In this document: positions 1 through 12,204 of the stretch, in pieces | How the letters are laid out: each line of letters begins with the position of its first letter | Numbering within the stretch: the stretch's first letter is position 1 | Assembly: GCF_000699445.3 (NCBI RefSeq) | Contig: NC_067195.1 | Location: forward strand, 65,530,591-65,594,590 | DNA from: Schistosoma haematobium | Taxonomy: Eukaryota; Platyhelminthes; Trematoda; Strigeidida; Schistosomatidae | Reading direction: 5' to 3' | Length of the DNA stretch: 64,000 nucleotides | Translations under genes and position numbers: made by a program | The notes under the pieces: model-generated | The model's input: the letters and a program-made list of their open reading frames with translations, nothing else | Told to the model about the DNA's origin: nothing | Database searches by the model: none

Positions 1-195
1 ACATGGAATCCTCAAGACCAGAAGGAGGAGAGGATGACCAGAGAACACATTACGCCGGGAAATGGAGATAGACATGAGTAAAATAAACAAGAATTGGATG
101 GAACTAGAAAAGAATGCCCAAGACAGAGTGGGTTGGAGAGTGCTGATCAGTAGCCTATGCTCCATTAGGAGCAGCAGGTGTAAGTAAGTAAGTAA
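1..195 (+). mobile_element. RTE/SR2-like retrotransposon, 3' end
   Basis: This is the last part of an RTE-type ORF plus its short 3' end. It closely matches the 3' end of the longer copy at 12530-13217, covering the segment that encodes the basic tail after the W-I-G-H region. It ends in a GTAA tandem tail (181-195), the usual 3' signature of these elements. The 5' part lies outside the window or was never copied. Non-functional fragment. Confidence 0.8.
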
Positions 196-1081
196 TCACA
201 ACAGAAAAAAGTTATCATTATAGAATAGTAGATAATTGAAATGATTGAAAAAGAAAGTTTTGAAAGAACATTTATGATATAATTATTAAGGAGTGAGATC
301 ATGCTTTATACCTCTCAGGAGCTAGTCTAAAAGTGCTATATATATAACTCTGGTTGACGTTTTGAAATAGGGTTCGGTTTTAGAAGTTAAGGGTACTAAC
401 TGTAAGACAAAACTTTCTGAGTTCAGACTTCGGACTTGTACTAACCTTAAAAACTGCTAAATACACTTGAGGCAACAAAATTATTGAGCGAAATTATTTG
501 GTAAGTTATATTCAAAAATGAAGAAACTTAGGACAAAGTTTTATAATATATTCTCACTCAAAATAATATCTTTATTATGCATCTGAACTCTGTGTTTGAA
601 TTTTCGCTTACTTAACCGTGAAGTACACTAATTACATAAACAAACTAATTAAAACCTATATGTTACTAGAAAAAAAGGATGTTTAGCCTACGAAAAATGG
701 TGAGCTTCTATTCCCTTCACATTGTTAAAGCTTTTATCAAATAATTTGAAAATAATTAATGTCAAAGAAACACATCTAACCTCTCCTTAAACCATAGTTT
801 TAATCCTTGATTTTCCAAACCCATCGTTCTTCTCCCTTTTCTACTCTACTGACCTTTTAATCCTGACTGAAATTTCTTTTTTGTTCTCCCTCCTAATTAC
901 ATTCTATTTCAACTACAGCATTTCATTTTGCCACGTTTTGAAACCCATAATTATAATTTCTTGTTTAAGTTTTACTATATCTTTTCTGGTAATTCAGACA
1001 CACAACAATTACACTTCTAGTATTTTATTTAGAAAGATACTTTTTGTTGCTCCTCTGTTGTTAGTTTTGATAAGTTATTCG
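196..1081. other. AT-rich spacer, nothing recognised
   Basis: AT-rich DNA with pyrimidine-rich runs. The small open frame at 881-1087 is a low-complexity F/I/S/L-rich translation and is not supported as a gene. Confidence 0.6.
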
Positions 1082-1593
1082 TTATAACTTGTGACCTGAG
1101 TGCCCTGCTAATGTATAATCTAATGATACCGCCAATTAGAGAGCAGAGAATTATCAATCGGACCAATGACGCATAAAACACGTGCGAGCAGTCTAGAGTC
1201 CTTATTGGTCCTGCTTTCCGCCTAGCCCAGCCAGTTAAGTCCAGAACGCTAATCTCAGCCTCTGCAATATGACTCATTTACTTCAAGCATACTGAGTTGA
1301 TATACCAACCAAACAGACCACACCATACCATAAAATATGAAACAACATTTGTACAAGATTTAGCCAAATGTGGCTGTGAATGGGGGAGGTAGTACTTAAT
1401 AGACAGGGCATAATTCAAGAATAATAAATCGTATAATAATAGTTCATAGGTCAAAATAAAGCTCATAATAAAACGGACACGGATAATGAATAGTTTAGTT
1501 ACATAACAATTATACGGTAAAAAATATACGTATAGCATTGGTCCATAAATGGATCCCAAAGTTACCATTCATTATGCTTATCGGGGCGTAACA
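1082..1593 (-). repeat. Solo LTR, gypsy-like (reverse orientation)
   Basis: Read on the minus strand, this block starts TGTTACGCCCCGATAAGC and ends near CACAAGTTATAAC, about 512 bp. It aligns along its whole length with the plus-strand block 8641-9142. The 3' third, which contains 'GGCTGAGATTAGCG' and 'GACCAATAAGGACTC'-type motifs, resembles the sequence just upstream of the gag gene at 54.2 kb. No internal gag-pol sequence flanks it, so I read it as a solo LTR. The open frame inside it (1278-1568) is shared with the other copy only because the LTR is repeated. Confidence 0.65.
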
Positions 1594-3640
1594 TAATTAC
1601 CATCAGCAAATACATTATAAATTGTTGTAGTGAGTACAGACATATTTACTACTACATTGTTTAGAAATTAATTTGCTTAAAGGAGAACTCTTCACCGAAT
1701 CAATATTTCTTGTTTTATATTTCGATGGATGTCGTTTGTTTATAATTAGCTTAATCACGAAATCACTAAATGTTTTTAACACTTGGATTTTCAAGTAGGA
1801 TATAAATTAGCATTCATTAAACGTTTTTAAAAGTCATTCAATTTATCGGCATCTTGAAGATCACATAAAACATTCAATATGTGTGCCGATGAGAAATGGT
1901 ATACAATTTTAGTAATTATCATTAGGAGTAAATTAATTCGAGTACGTATTTGCTACAAGTTATTCTACGGATCTTCAGTTTCAAGAGACTGGCGTTCATT
2001 TTATAGAGTAAAGTATTTCTAAATATCATGTACCAGAATAACTCGGGAGATTAAAATGACAAGTCACTCTCTTAAGCAAATCTTATTAATTTAAAACAAG
2101 TTGTAAAGTGAGTAATTTCTTAAATAAATCCTGTCTAAACTACCGACCTCTTAATAGATAGTAAAGAATCTTGAGAAATAAGAGTAAAGTTTGTTTACCG
2201 TTTCTCAGGCTACAACAACTTTGCACTGGTACCGTAGATAACCCTATTCACACAATAACACGATGTTCTAGTCCCCTACAAACAATAACACGTTCCTAAC
2301 TGTTGCCTCACATTGTCGTAATCCAGGTAACAAATCTCCGCTCAAAACAATTTATGAACCGAATCATTTCAAGCAATTTAACCTTATATTTTAGCCCTTT
2401 ACAAGTATACAGAAGCGGATAAGTCAGTGTCAGTTAGGTCCTACATAGATGCATCAAGCGATTGTCTAGGTAAGCGAAATAAATACACGGTCGATATCTT
2501 AATACAATCATGCATACTCATTCATACAAGCATATATATTTGAAGGTTAATTATATTGAAATATGAAAGAACCATTACAGGTTTAAATAATAGCTCTTAC
2601 CGCACATAGATAGTTTAAAAAACTCATTTAGCTTAAATGTATACAGCCATTGATCAAATACATGCCACTTAAATCATTCAGGAACATATTCATATAATCC
2701 TGAAATGTTTATATGTGGATCATTTCGAAAAAGGGTGAACTTTTTTTATATTGCTGTTTATTAATTATTAATTACTAAATCATACATTCATCTTGAAATA
2801 AACATGCATAATGTTGTGTCATAATCACTTGTAACTTATATTTTTTATTGACTGCAGTTTTACATTTTTCGTTACATTTTCAATTTTCAGTACGAAAAGA
2901 AATCCAAGTACCGACGCAAAGAACCATTTAAGTGACAATTTCAGCAAAGCACAACATTGATCTTAACTACCATAAAAGATCAAGTAACTGACATCAAATA
3001 TTATATAAATACATATATCAGTAAAATATAGAATAACTCTGGTACTTGAAGCGATAGGCTCCGAATATGAGTCACAGAAAAAACATCACTATAAATCTAA
3101 GGTAAGGCTAAACAACTATTACCAAAATAGCGGCTCTTCGTTTACGTTAATGTAATCATTCAAAAGGTGCATATTGAATAACTTTTGATCCCATAATTAC
3201 TGATTTATTAATCCACATATAAAAAACTCTCTGATAAGTCACGTTTGAAAACTTGAACCGCTAAGTAATCATATACAAAACTAGTATGTCATTGTAGCAA
3301 TAATACAACTAGTAGATGCTGATTATATCTAAAAAATATACATAAATGTTAAACATCCAAATGAATTTCAAACATGCATATTTTAATACATAAGCTTATT
3401 TAGCTTTAAATAAAAGTAATCGTAAATTCTATTCACAAAAGTAGATATCGCAAAATCATTATGACTAGTACTTTACCCACGTTCACCAACTTCCCACTAA
3501 TCACAATAAATTATCCCAGTGATTATAAACATCAATGTTCATCTTTGATTATAATAAATGTGTGAATCGAAATCTATGTACTCTCTAATCTAGTACGACT
3601 AAGAGACTAATTTTATTTTTGTACAAGATAGTAATATTGT
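1594..3640. other. AT-rich spacer, nothing recognised
   Basis: About 2 kb of AT-rich sequence without a long frame, recognised repeat or RNA motif. Confidence 0.6.
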
Positions 3641-3860
3641 GATTAGATGGTGGTTGAAGGTATTCAACAAGAAATCTTGGACCTAGGTTTCACGCTACTT
3701 CGCACTCGTCCAACCACCATCTAATCTAAACGTAGTGCATGCAATGTCGAGTCACCTAGACTAGTGACCACATTGCAACTTGGTCGATAGCATTTGATCT
3801 GCATTAAGAAGGACTTGACACATATGACATTGATCACCACCCAGTGATCAATTAATTGTG
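3641..3860 (-). repeat. tRNA-derived SINE family 'T', internally deleted copy
   Basis: Minus-strand copy of the repeat seen more fully at 30908-31252. It keeps the outer part (GATCACTGGGTGGTGATCAA end) and the HHR-like end, including GAAAC, the palindrome ACCTAGGT and a GTC cleavage triplet (3680-3712). The tRNA-like middle with A and B boxes has been lost. The deletion joins the ribozyme-like core to sequence that is a perfect 16-bp inverted copy of the outer end (3641-3656 with 3711-3726), so the fragment can fold into a hairpin. Family name not recognised. Confidence 0.6.
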
Positions 3861-4769
3861 ATAGTAATATTGTTTCGCATCATAAGCAGTAAATAATTAT
3901 TCTATAAAATACTACTTTACTTTTTACTCATTTTGATCTCTAATTCTACTTATTTATTCAGAATGTAAAATATAGTTTACCTAGTTTCTTAGGTTACAAT
4001 TTTTGATTTAACTTTAGAGTTTCAATTGAAAAGCAATATGATTGATTTTTATATTATAGATTCTAGAATATTCAAGGACTAAGAGTTTGTAAATATGGAT
4101 TGTATTTATCTACATTAAATTGTATTCCTATTCAAGGTAATTTTAATGATTATAGAATACTTATTCTAGAAATCTATCCAGCTCCAAACATATGCCAGAT
4201 AATTACATAATATTTATTATGAATATTTGATAGCTTAATGAAACGCCTTTAAAAAAGTTTAAGACAATAATTAACAGTACTTTAATGTGAATAGTTCTTT
4301 AAAAGTAACATTGTTCTAAAAAGATAAAAGACAAATGATTGAAGAGCATAATTCCATGAAGAAATATGTATATTGAATAAACATAATAAATTATACCATT
4401 ATTAGTTTGTACGATATAAATGCTAACGGTACATGATTATTCAATTATTGAAGGGTATATGTATGTAAAGAAAGATTGTGAGACTGATGAGAAATTTCTG
4501 AAACCATTGGTAACCATAAAACTAGAACATTGAAATAACAATATAAGTAGTTTAAAACTTGAAGAATATCATTTATATTAAGCTAGTACATTACAACTGT
4601 CTACTGTCATTTTGAGTTGTTTGTGCAGCTAATGGTTATAATAATTTTTTTTAAAGTTGGAGGGTATTAGAACTCTTTTCTTTAAAAAAAGTCTTTGTCT
4701 TTGTTAAGTATATTGAATCACTTTATGTCTTATTTTCATTTTATAGTAAAATTTCTTATACAGTTTGTA

Positions 4770-4890
4770 AATCATTTTCAAGTTCCGGAGTGAACATCAA
4801 CTCTGGGATGCAGGTACATCTAGCTGACGAGTCCCAAATAGGACAAAATACACATCCTCAATTCCACTGCTAGCCACTATCCATCTTTGC
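4770..4890 (+). repeat. Sm-alpha SINE fragment with hammerhead
   Basis: Contains the hammerhead-bearing part of the schistosome Sm-alpha retroposon: a B-box-like 'TTCAAGTTCCGG', the stem I strand 'GGGATGCAGGTACATC', the ribozyme core, then 'TTCCACTGCTAGCCAC'. The A-box half of the pol III head is not recognisable, so the copy is 5'-truncated or decayed. Sm-alpha is known to encode active hammerheads; this copy carries a core mutation (see 4812-4866). Confidence 0.75.
4812..4866 (+). ncRNA. Hammerhead ribozyme, degenerate (Sm-alpha)
   Basis: The conserved core CTGACGA is at 4824-4830 and stem II is GTCC/GGAC with loop CAAATA. The invariant GAAA after stem II reads AAAA (4845-4848): the position equivalent to G12, a catalytic base, is A. 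Stem III is also eroded. Expected to be inactive. Confidence 0.7.
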
Positions 4891-5461
4891 TTAAAAAAGG
4901 CTTGTGACTTAAGGCTATATCAAGGCAATCCGTACAGGATGCATATATGTCAACATGAGACTGGTCAATTACAGTCCTAAATAACAATGGGAAGATACAA
5001 GTAAAACAACAAGTGAATTTAAATATAACTATTAATTTCAAATAGAATTTATAAAAAGAAGAGTTATGATTTGAAATTTTAAATCATACGTTTACCCAAA
5101 GGATTTTATAGCTTAATCTAGTTTAACAAATATTTATCTGCCTATGAATTTCAGTCAAAACGAAACTAATGTGTATAGACTACTATTTTTTATTAAACAT
5201 GTTCTTAATCCTTTGAAATAGTTGGGTTAGAGAAACCAAATATCTTTTTTAGATTATATTTAGAAATACTTTTAATTGTATTAGAATAGTTTTCTAAAGT
5301 GATTTATGAATCAACTAATGTTAAGTTAGAATCTAATCAGCTATTATGTAGATAATTTTTTTTGCGATTGGATACAATAGATTGTTTGTTATATAATAAT
5401 ATGTAAATTAAATAGATAAACAATGCTAACTCTATGTATTTCAAAATATATGGAATAGAAA

Positions 5462-5808
5462 ATATATTTCTAATCAGAGAGGAGTTTTGTGGATATCATA
5501 GTAATTTAACAGTTGAATTCATGAGTCAATTGAAGCTAGACCATCATGGAAAACCTGGGAGCACTGGAAGGCCGTTTCACCCTAGTATTTTTAGACCTTT
5601 CATCAGTGCTCATTCACGATCCCGCTCGCGCTCGCATGTAAGAATGATAGGTCCTGAGTTCAAATCTCGCAATGTAGGATCGTGAATGTACACTGGTGGG
5701 GAGTTCCATTCAAGGACGAAACATCCGTTTAGTGCTTACAGGTTTTCCATGGTGATCTAGCTTCAGTTGACTCATAAATTCAACTACTAAAATATATTTC
5801 TGATTGTA
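5462..5808. repeat. Inverted-repeat HHR element, copy A
   Basis: Two long inverted arms face outward. The left arm (about 5462-5600) and right arm (about 5690-5800) both contain the family signature: 'GTGCTTACAGGTTTTCCAT' and 'TTGACTCAT' on the right, and their reverse complements on the left. The middle (5610-5680) has a tRNA-like B-box stretch 'GAGTTCAAATCTCGC'. The HHR core in both arms is mutated: the right arm reads GTGGGGA instead of CTGANGA, although GGACGAAAC is kept. An 83-codon open frame across the left arm is a by-product of the repeat. Confidence 0.65.
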
Positions 5809-6740
5809 AAAATGTACTTTACTGATGGAGCTGATCTGCAATCTTTAATATCGTTTAATAGTTAGCTTTAACTTTTAACAGTTAAAGATAAACAAATTAT
5901 GACCACTTTTACCAAATGACCATTTATAAGATTATTCAAACAGTTGATTTTCAATCTCATATATTAGAATTTACTGATACCTCATCAACTTCTTTCCTCA
6001 AATTTACTTCTGTACGGATATAAATGTTCTAGTTGCATAAAATGAAATTATCAAGTTGGAAATGTGATATTTGAATATTTTTCACATAACATCCATTGGC
6101 TAAATTTTACTTAGCAACTGCATAGAACATAAAAAAATTAAGTAGAACATCAAAGCTTACCAGAGATGACGGACTTGAATTTATAGTTTACCCATTGATA
6201 AGAATAAATTTGCAGGACTTGTAAAAATCTAAAATACATAGTACAGCAACGTAATGTGATTAGTTACATAGACAGTTACCTGAACATCCATACCATTTTC
6301 TATGCCTTTGAAAATAACGAATATCTAAAAACCAATTGTAAAATTTCAGTAAATACTCATCTCGAACGTTGAGTAAAGTTGATTTTCTTTCTGAAACCGA
6401 ACACATTTAAACTACTAGACGACAGCCCAGCTGTAGACATGAAAATGAACAGTCCTATTTCCCATTCTATGTAAAGTTACGTACAATGATGCCTTGTTTT
6501 CATCAACTAATAATCAACACTAATTTCAAAACAAACATTTAACTATATTCATTTGACATTCTTTATATTAATTTGTATTATAAGAAAAACACCATAGAAT
6601 TCAATGAAATAAAGAATAATAATGATAAGATGGAAACAAACTCTTAATATTTTGTTGAATACAAAACACCCAAGTTACATTAAATTTAAATTTGAATCTA
6701 ACCAATGAACTATTACTTGAATACATTGTGACAAAAATCA

Positions 6741-6868
6741 GAGGTAGACATCAAGAGGATGAATAACACTTGGCAGCAATTATAAAGGAAAGTTCAGGAT
6801 AGAGTAGGCTGGTGAATCCTTATCAGTAGCCTATGATCCACGAGAGGTAACACGAGTAAGTAAGTAAT
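6741..6868 (+). mobile_element. RTE/SR2-like 3' end fragment
   Basis: Matches the end of the copy at 12530-13217 (region encoding D-R-V-G-W followed by the CTATGATCCA/CTATGCTCCA signature) and finishes in AGTAAGTAAGTAA. Only the terminal ~130 bp is present. 5'-truncated and non-functional. Confidence 0.75.
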
Positions 6869-6869
6869 T

Positions 6870-8160
6870 GGATTAGGCTGATAATTTCTTTTTCTTCAAC
6901 AGATAGTGCCTTTGTTAAGTAATGAACTAAATGAGGCTGACTACTATAACAGATCTGTACAGTTCGCACATTTTGCTATTTTAAAAGAAGTGGTCAAAAT
7001 CCATTACTCAACGGTCAATTTATTCTTAAAACCATCACCCAACATTTTGCATATTGTCAAATGGTATACGTCAATAAAAACGAGGTCAGGAAATCCTTCA
7101 TCAAAGTAACTAAAGAACATTCAATGTATAGTTTTAAATACACTACTATATCCTCCTATATCGTTAGCTTTAGTCACTTACTGATAATAAGAATCCTTGT
7201 CCTAGTAAATGAAACTATGCATTTACAATATTCACCTAATACTCCATACCACAGGAACCGCACCTTGTAGGTATCAGTTTACTGAAATAATATTCAAGGA
7301 TATATGATGTTTTTGCATAAAAATGGCAAAATATATTATTTTCACTAGTATCATTGGCTTTTTTGCTTTTCTCCCTATTGAAGATGATAAACGTAACCGA
7401 TCAAACTATTTCGTTTCCTGTCCATTTTGAACGAAACTGTTTAATTATGTAATCGAAGATATTAACCACTTATATCCTGATATACTGTACAGAATTTAGC
7501 TAGATCATTTTATAAGTGCTTTAATTTATCTAATGTTATTCACTAGTGTAAACTGACAAAATGATCACACATAAGACTAATTAAGTTAATGTTTAGTGAA
7601 TATGTTATCGTAATTACTCAGATACTCCTATTCCTATTCATAAGATAAGAATAGAAAACAAATTTTGAAGTAGACCACTTTTAATCAGGAAAATTATTCT
7701 CACATATTTCTTATTTCAGTTTCTTTTTTCGTAACCGATTTAAACAATAAGGTAATATCCCATCAAGTTGTCAACTCTATGCAAATGGATAAAGAAATAA
7801 AATAATCAATTTAATTCATAAAACATACATATATAATTAAAATAAGTCTTCATTAATTGAAAATATTCATTTCTATTCACCATTCATAGTTGAATTTGTT
7901 GATGTTTAATATGTAAACAACATCCGGAGCAATCAAAACAATCTCACTTCCGACTTGAGCATATCACTCAATTCTAGTTAAATAAAGAAAGAAGCGTATG
8001 TTTCATAAAGATTTTACAGGTTACATGAAGTTTCAATGTACAAATAAGTGAATTTTGTTTTTCTATTCAAACATAGTTTCAACCTAGTTTTTCTATTGGA
8101 ATAAATATATACATAAATGAGATTTTCAATTATTAAAATATACCATGTGTTATAAGAAAA
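6870..8160. other. AT-rich spacer, nothing recognised
   Basis: No supported gene. The two short open frames (6906-7109, 7061-7270) overlap in different frames and show no family motif. Confidence 0.55.
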
Positions 8161-8164
8161 AAAA

Positions 8165-8290
8165 CCTCCACCTGGATCTCCTCTGAGGCTACTGCCGGTC
8201 CCAAGCCCGGATAAAGGAGGAGGGTTAGGCATGAGGTTAGCGACCTCATCCTGTAGAAAACTAACTCGCTAAAAAAAAACGCTAACCAGA
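8165..8290 (+). repeat. Structured repeat, likely 5' region of a non-LTR element
   Basis: A compact GC-rich block in AT-rich surroundings, repeated at 21085-21183. It has nested complementary segments: CTCCTCT (8177-8183) with GGAGGAG, CCGG with CCGG, a hairpin GAGGT-TAGCG-ACCTC, and CTAC with GTAG. It ends in an A-rich stretch with CTAACTCGCTAA. From memory this sequence resembles 5' regions of RTE-type elements of flatworms. The attribution is tentative, but the repeat itself is clear. Confidence 0.5.
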
Positions 8291-8640
8291 AAAAAATTAT
8301 TCAAACAAAATTATAAGAAAAACAAAATAAATTCTCATTTTATAAGGAATTACTTAGTGTTTTAAACTCACTTTCATTTTCACATTTGAAATCATCATTA
8401 AACGCTACATTAATGTTAAACTTTATATAGTTCTAGAAGTGAATATAACATACAAGCTTAGTTAATATATTTGTTTCTGCTAGTAAACTTTGTAGAGAAT
8501 TCATAATTTCGATTTTAATTGTTTATAATATAATAATTTTTAAGTCAATAGTAAACAATATATATGTAGTGTAAATTATTGTACTCTTAAAGTTCAACAA
8601 GTCTATAGTACAGTATTGGTAATGAACATTGTGAAGGAAC

Positions 8641-9142
8641 TATTATATCCCGATGAGAATTATAAATGATAACGTTTAAGAACTATTTATGGACAAATAC
8701 GATACATATATTTTTATTATATAGTTGTTAACTGACTAAACTATGTATATTCATGTTTTACCTAATATAAGCTTTATTTTAATCGATAAACTATTATTGT
8801 ACGATTTGCTATTCTTGAGTTATGCCCAGTTTATTAATTACAGTCTTCCACTATCACAGCCATTTTTAGCTAGATCATGTACAAATGTTATTTTTTATTT
8901 AATAGTACGATATTGGTCTGTTTGGTTTGTATATAAGCCCATTATGTTTGAAATACATGATTCATATTACGGAGGCTGAGATTGGTGTTCTGCACTTAAC
9001 AGGCAGGGCTAGGCTAAGGAAATGACCGATAAGGACTCATACAGGTTTAATGAGTCATTGGTCTGGCCGATAAATTACTGGTCTCTAACTGGTCGTATCA
9101 TTACGTGACATATTATTAGCCGACATGGCCACAAGTTATAAT
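8641..9142 (+). repeat. Solo LTR, gypsy-like (forward orientation)
   Basis: Plus-strand counterpart of 1082-1593: same start (TATTATATCCCGATGAG for TGTTACGCCCCGATAAG), same middle ('TTATGCCCAGTTTATTAA') and same end (CACAAGTTATAATA). The two are clearly diverged, so they are old independent insertions or an old pair. No gag-pol lies between or beside them. The open frame 8743-8979 is a shadow of the LTR. Confidence 0.65.
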
Positions 9143-9305
9143 AGAAATCACTTTGAGAATATCAGAAAATCTGGTTACATAAAAACGTCTTATAAAATAG
9201 CTTCATAATATTATAAAACCCCGATGGAATGATGCTATCGTAAAAGATTATATTTTCTCGAAACCGTTTTTTTTCTTTCTTTATTGACTCATGTCATTGC
9301 ATTTA

Positions 9306-9782
9306 TTTTATTTATTTATTTGAACACATAAATATTGGTACAAGGAGGCACCAAATATATATGCACCACATAAATCTCATTTGATTTGTGTGAGGGCTGT
9401 GATACTGCCTGGGTTCCCAGACCGTAGCAGGTGGTTTTCTTAGGGGGCCACAGATCGAGCTTTTGATCTAAAGGTCTGATCTACAGGGCAGTGGAATACC
9501 CTGAAGAGATGCAGTCCCATGGTAGCCGGTGACCAACAGTTGGTTCATACGCCATTTGTTCCCGCAGGATACTGAAGCCCATGTGCACCATTGGTTTGGA
9601 ATCCGGTTAAAGCGCCAGACATTCGCTTTTCGTCCTCTCATTTTCGTAAACAACACTCCCGCCACGAGAAGGCAGTGAGTAGGACTTCCCTAACAGAGGC
9701 TGTATACGCGTGGCTATATGAGAGCATTTCAAGAGGGCGGGCGGACTCTCATCAATCTCGGCCATACCAGGGCATTTGGGGG
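9306..9782 (-). repeat. Retroposon-like repeat family 'B', copy 1
   Basis: Shares almost its whole length with 19948-20460. Read on the minus strand it starts at GCCCTGGTATGGCCGAG and ends in an (AAAT)n tail (plus-strand TTTATTTATTTATT at 9300-9321), as expected for a retroposed sequence. Minus-strand peptides such as VGHRLPWDCISSGYSTAL are shared with copy 2 (VGHRLLWDCISSGYSTAL), with stop codons here. Family name and function not recognised. Confidence 0.6.
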
Positions 9783-12190
9783 CAATGCCATTTTATGAAA
9801 ACATTGAGATGGTTACAACTATGATTGATGTAAACTATATGAGAATAATTAATAAACAAATGAATTACCAACAACGCTGATGTTCAACAGCTTTGAAATG
9901 GAATTCATGTATACATTACTTCTTTTTTTATCTACATACGTACGTTTGGAACAGTAGATTAACTTACTGAAACATATGTAGTTGTTTAAAAAGAATATTT
10001 CCTATCTATTAAAATAAATAATCAACATTTTGTTTTCTTTAATGATGAATTTCCATTTTAGAAATAGAAAGTATTATGACGAAATTGACCGATGAAGAAC
10101 CTGGATACTGTAAATCAGTTACTGTGCAATATTTAATATTTCATTTAAAAAAGAAAAAAAGTCACATTGCATTAACATTGGATTTACTATCACTTAATTA
10201 ATTAATTTATTGATTTGATAAAACTTACGTAATATAAATTCAATAAATGAATTTCTACCGTCAACTCTTTAACAATATGTTCATATATCGTTAAGAATTA
10301 CTAAGCCTCTTTGTCCAGACCATGTAATGAATCGAATGGACGATAAAAACTTATACTGATACATTTATTCTTACTTGAAATTTTTAATTACTTTCCCCTA
10401 TATGTACGTGTTTTTCTGCTTTTTCATAGGGTGATATACACTTCAGTTGATCAAACTAAATTTACTCGATTACAAATAAAGTCAAGATTTTGGTCATTCA
10501 AGAATGAGTCTTCTTTAGAAGTGACTTCTTATTTTCATTCTTCTTCTACTAACATATTTACTCTGAATTATGCAATAAGATATATATGTATATATAGGCG
10601 TAGAACAGATAATAAATGAAAATTCATCTGAAAAACTTATAACTGTAACCTAGACAAGTTTTCGCCTTACTTTACTAATCATTATTACAAAACGAACTTA
10701 TAACTCAAAGGTTCCATCAAATTGACGATAATTTTTTGCAAGATGAACTTCAAGATATTTCAAAATTCAGCTGGTATGGAATAAACTTATAAAATCACTT
10801 TAATTTGTTTATAAATAATCGAAAGTTTTATTTTTGGAATATCGATCAATGGACTAAGAGAAACAACTAAATTCATTAATATCTTGTTGTTTGATCAATC
10901 AATCAATAGTTTATCACAAGATTTATCTTAATCTTCATTGTAAAGTATCTTAGTGTGTTTTCCTTTGATAAAAACGATTTTAAAAATAAAAAAACTCATA
11001 ATAACTCCATTGGTTTTCTTTAGTTTTGTGCTTGTAATAAAAACTGTCATCATAGTTTGCGACCAAGTTCTAGTCAAAGCTTCTGTGATATTATTATTTG
11101 AAGTTCTCTGAATACTTAGAAATGTTAGGAGTACAACATAAAGTATGTTTGCTGAAGTAAACGTGATGTGTAGTAGATAATAGCTGTGATAGATCGAAGT
11201 ATAGTGCATAAATTATTTTGTGGTATTCTGTCACATATTCCTTTCTGGGTTTGAATTTGTACGTTATACAACAAAAGGTCATGAGAAATCAAGCCAACAA
11301 CTATAGTCTTTATATTCATAAGACGTTTGTAATAATGCTATTATTCCTCTGGCTACAGAAGACCTAATGAACAATCCCACATCCATTAAAGAGGAGCGAG
11401 ACACAATATATCTTAATATGAACAGTTAAGATTGACATAGAATTATGTTGTGATTTGGACGTTCTATGGGTATTTCTGAAAGGCGTATGTAACTGACCTT
11501 AGTTAAAGTAACACTAAAAACTAAGAGCGACCGGACAACTATTTTGTCCCAGTATGGGGCCAGCCTAAGGAACTGAAGGTTCTGCACTTAACTCCTGAAG
11601 TTACCGCAGCAGCTTACTTCTAAGAAACTCCAAAGTAGGGCTAAACAGCAGCCCAGTTGAATTCTATGTTGCAAAAGATGTGGTCACTTAAAAGGTGACA
11701 TTTTGGTCAGTTAGAAGCAAAATATTGGTGCTGAATGAAAGTAGGATAGTTCTCTTTGAGACAATAAGTGTAACGGTAATAAAATCATTTTAGCTGTTAC
11801 ATAAACCTATTTCCATAGGCTCATTGATATCCATTCAATGAGCTTATTTTGGCCCTAACAATGCCGAATATGTTCGTAAGTATTTAATAATTAGTATTAG
11901 CGATTTTATTTCCTGTTTGAAATCTCTAAAATTTAATATTATTGACAACTGTGGCTTTACCACTCCTTATCTATGTAGTTACTTTTTTAACAAAGTATAT
12001 GCGTCAGTCTTAACACAACATATTCTGTGTCGAAATCTGCTTACTTTGTTTCATTGTCTCTTAGACAATATCCATTTCAACGTGACTCACTGCTTGCCAT
12101 AGTCACAATATGCTTTTAATATACAGAATCTTTACAGTCTAAATATAGGATTTACGATAGAGCATGAGCTGAACGATGAGTTTCATTTAA
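9783..12190. other. AT-rich spacer, nothing recognised
   Basis: About 2.4 kb with only short low-complexity frames (10431-10619, 10928-11319, 11917-12102). None has a recognisable domain. The stretch 11340-11760 is less AT-rich and might be an old repeat, but no second copy is seen in this window. Confidence 0.5.
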
Positions 12191-12204
12191 CATTATGGAA
12201 TCTT

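Noticed and set aside
881..1087. 68-codon open frame with a hydrophobic translation
   Set aside because: Low-complexity F/I/S/L-rich translation of AT-rich DNA, overlapping the LTR end; no motif or splice context.
10928..11319. Overlapping minus-strand frames of 62-93 codons
   Set aside because: Three frames of one region are open at once, as expected by chance; no family resemblance.
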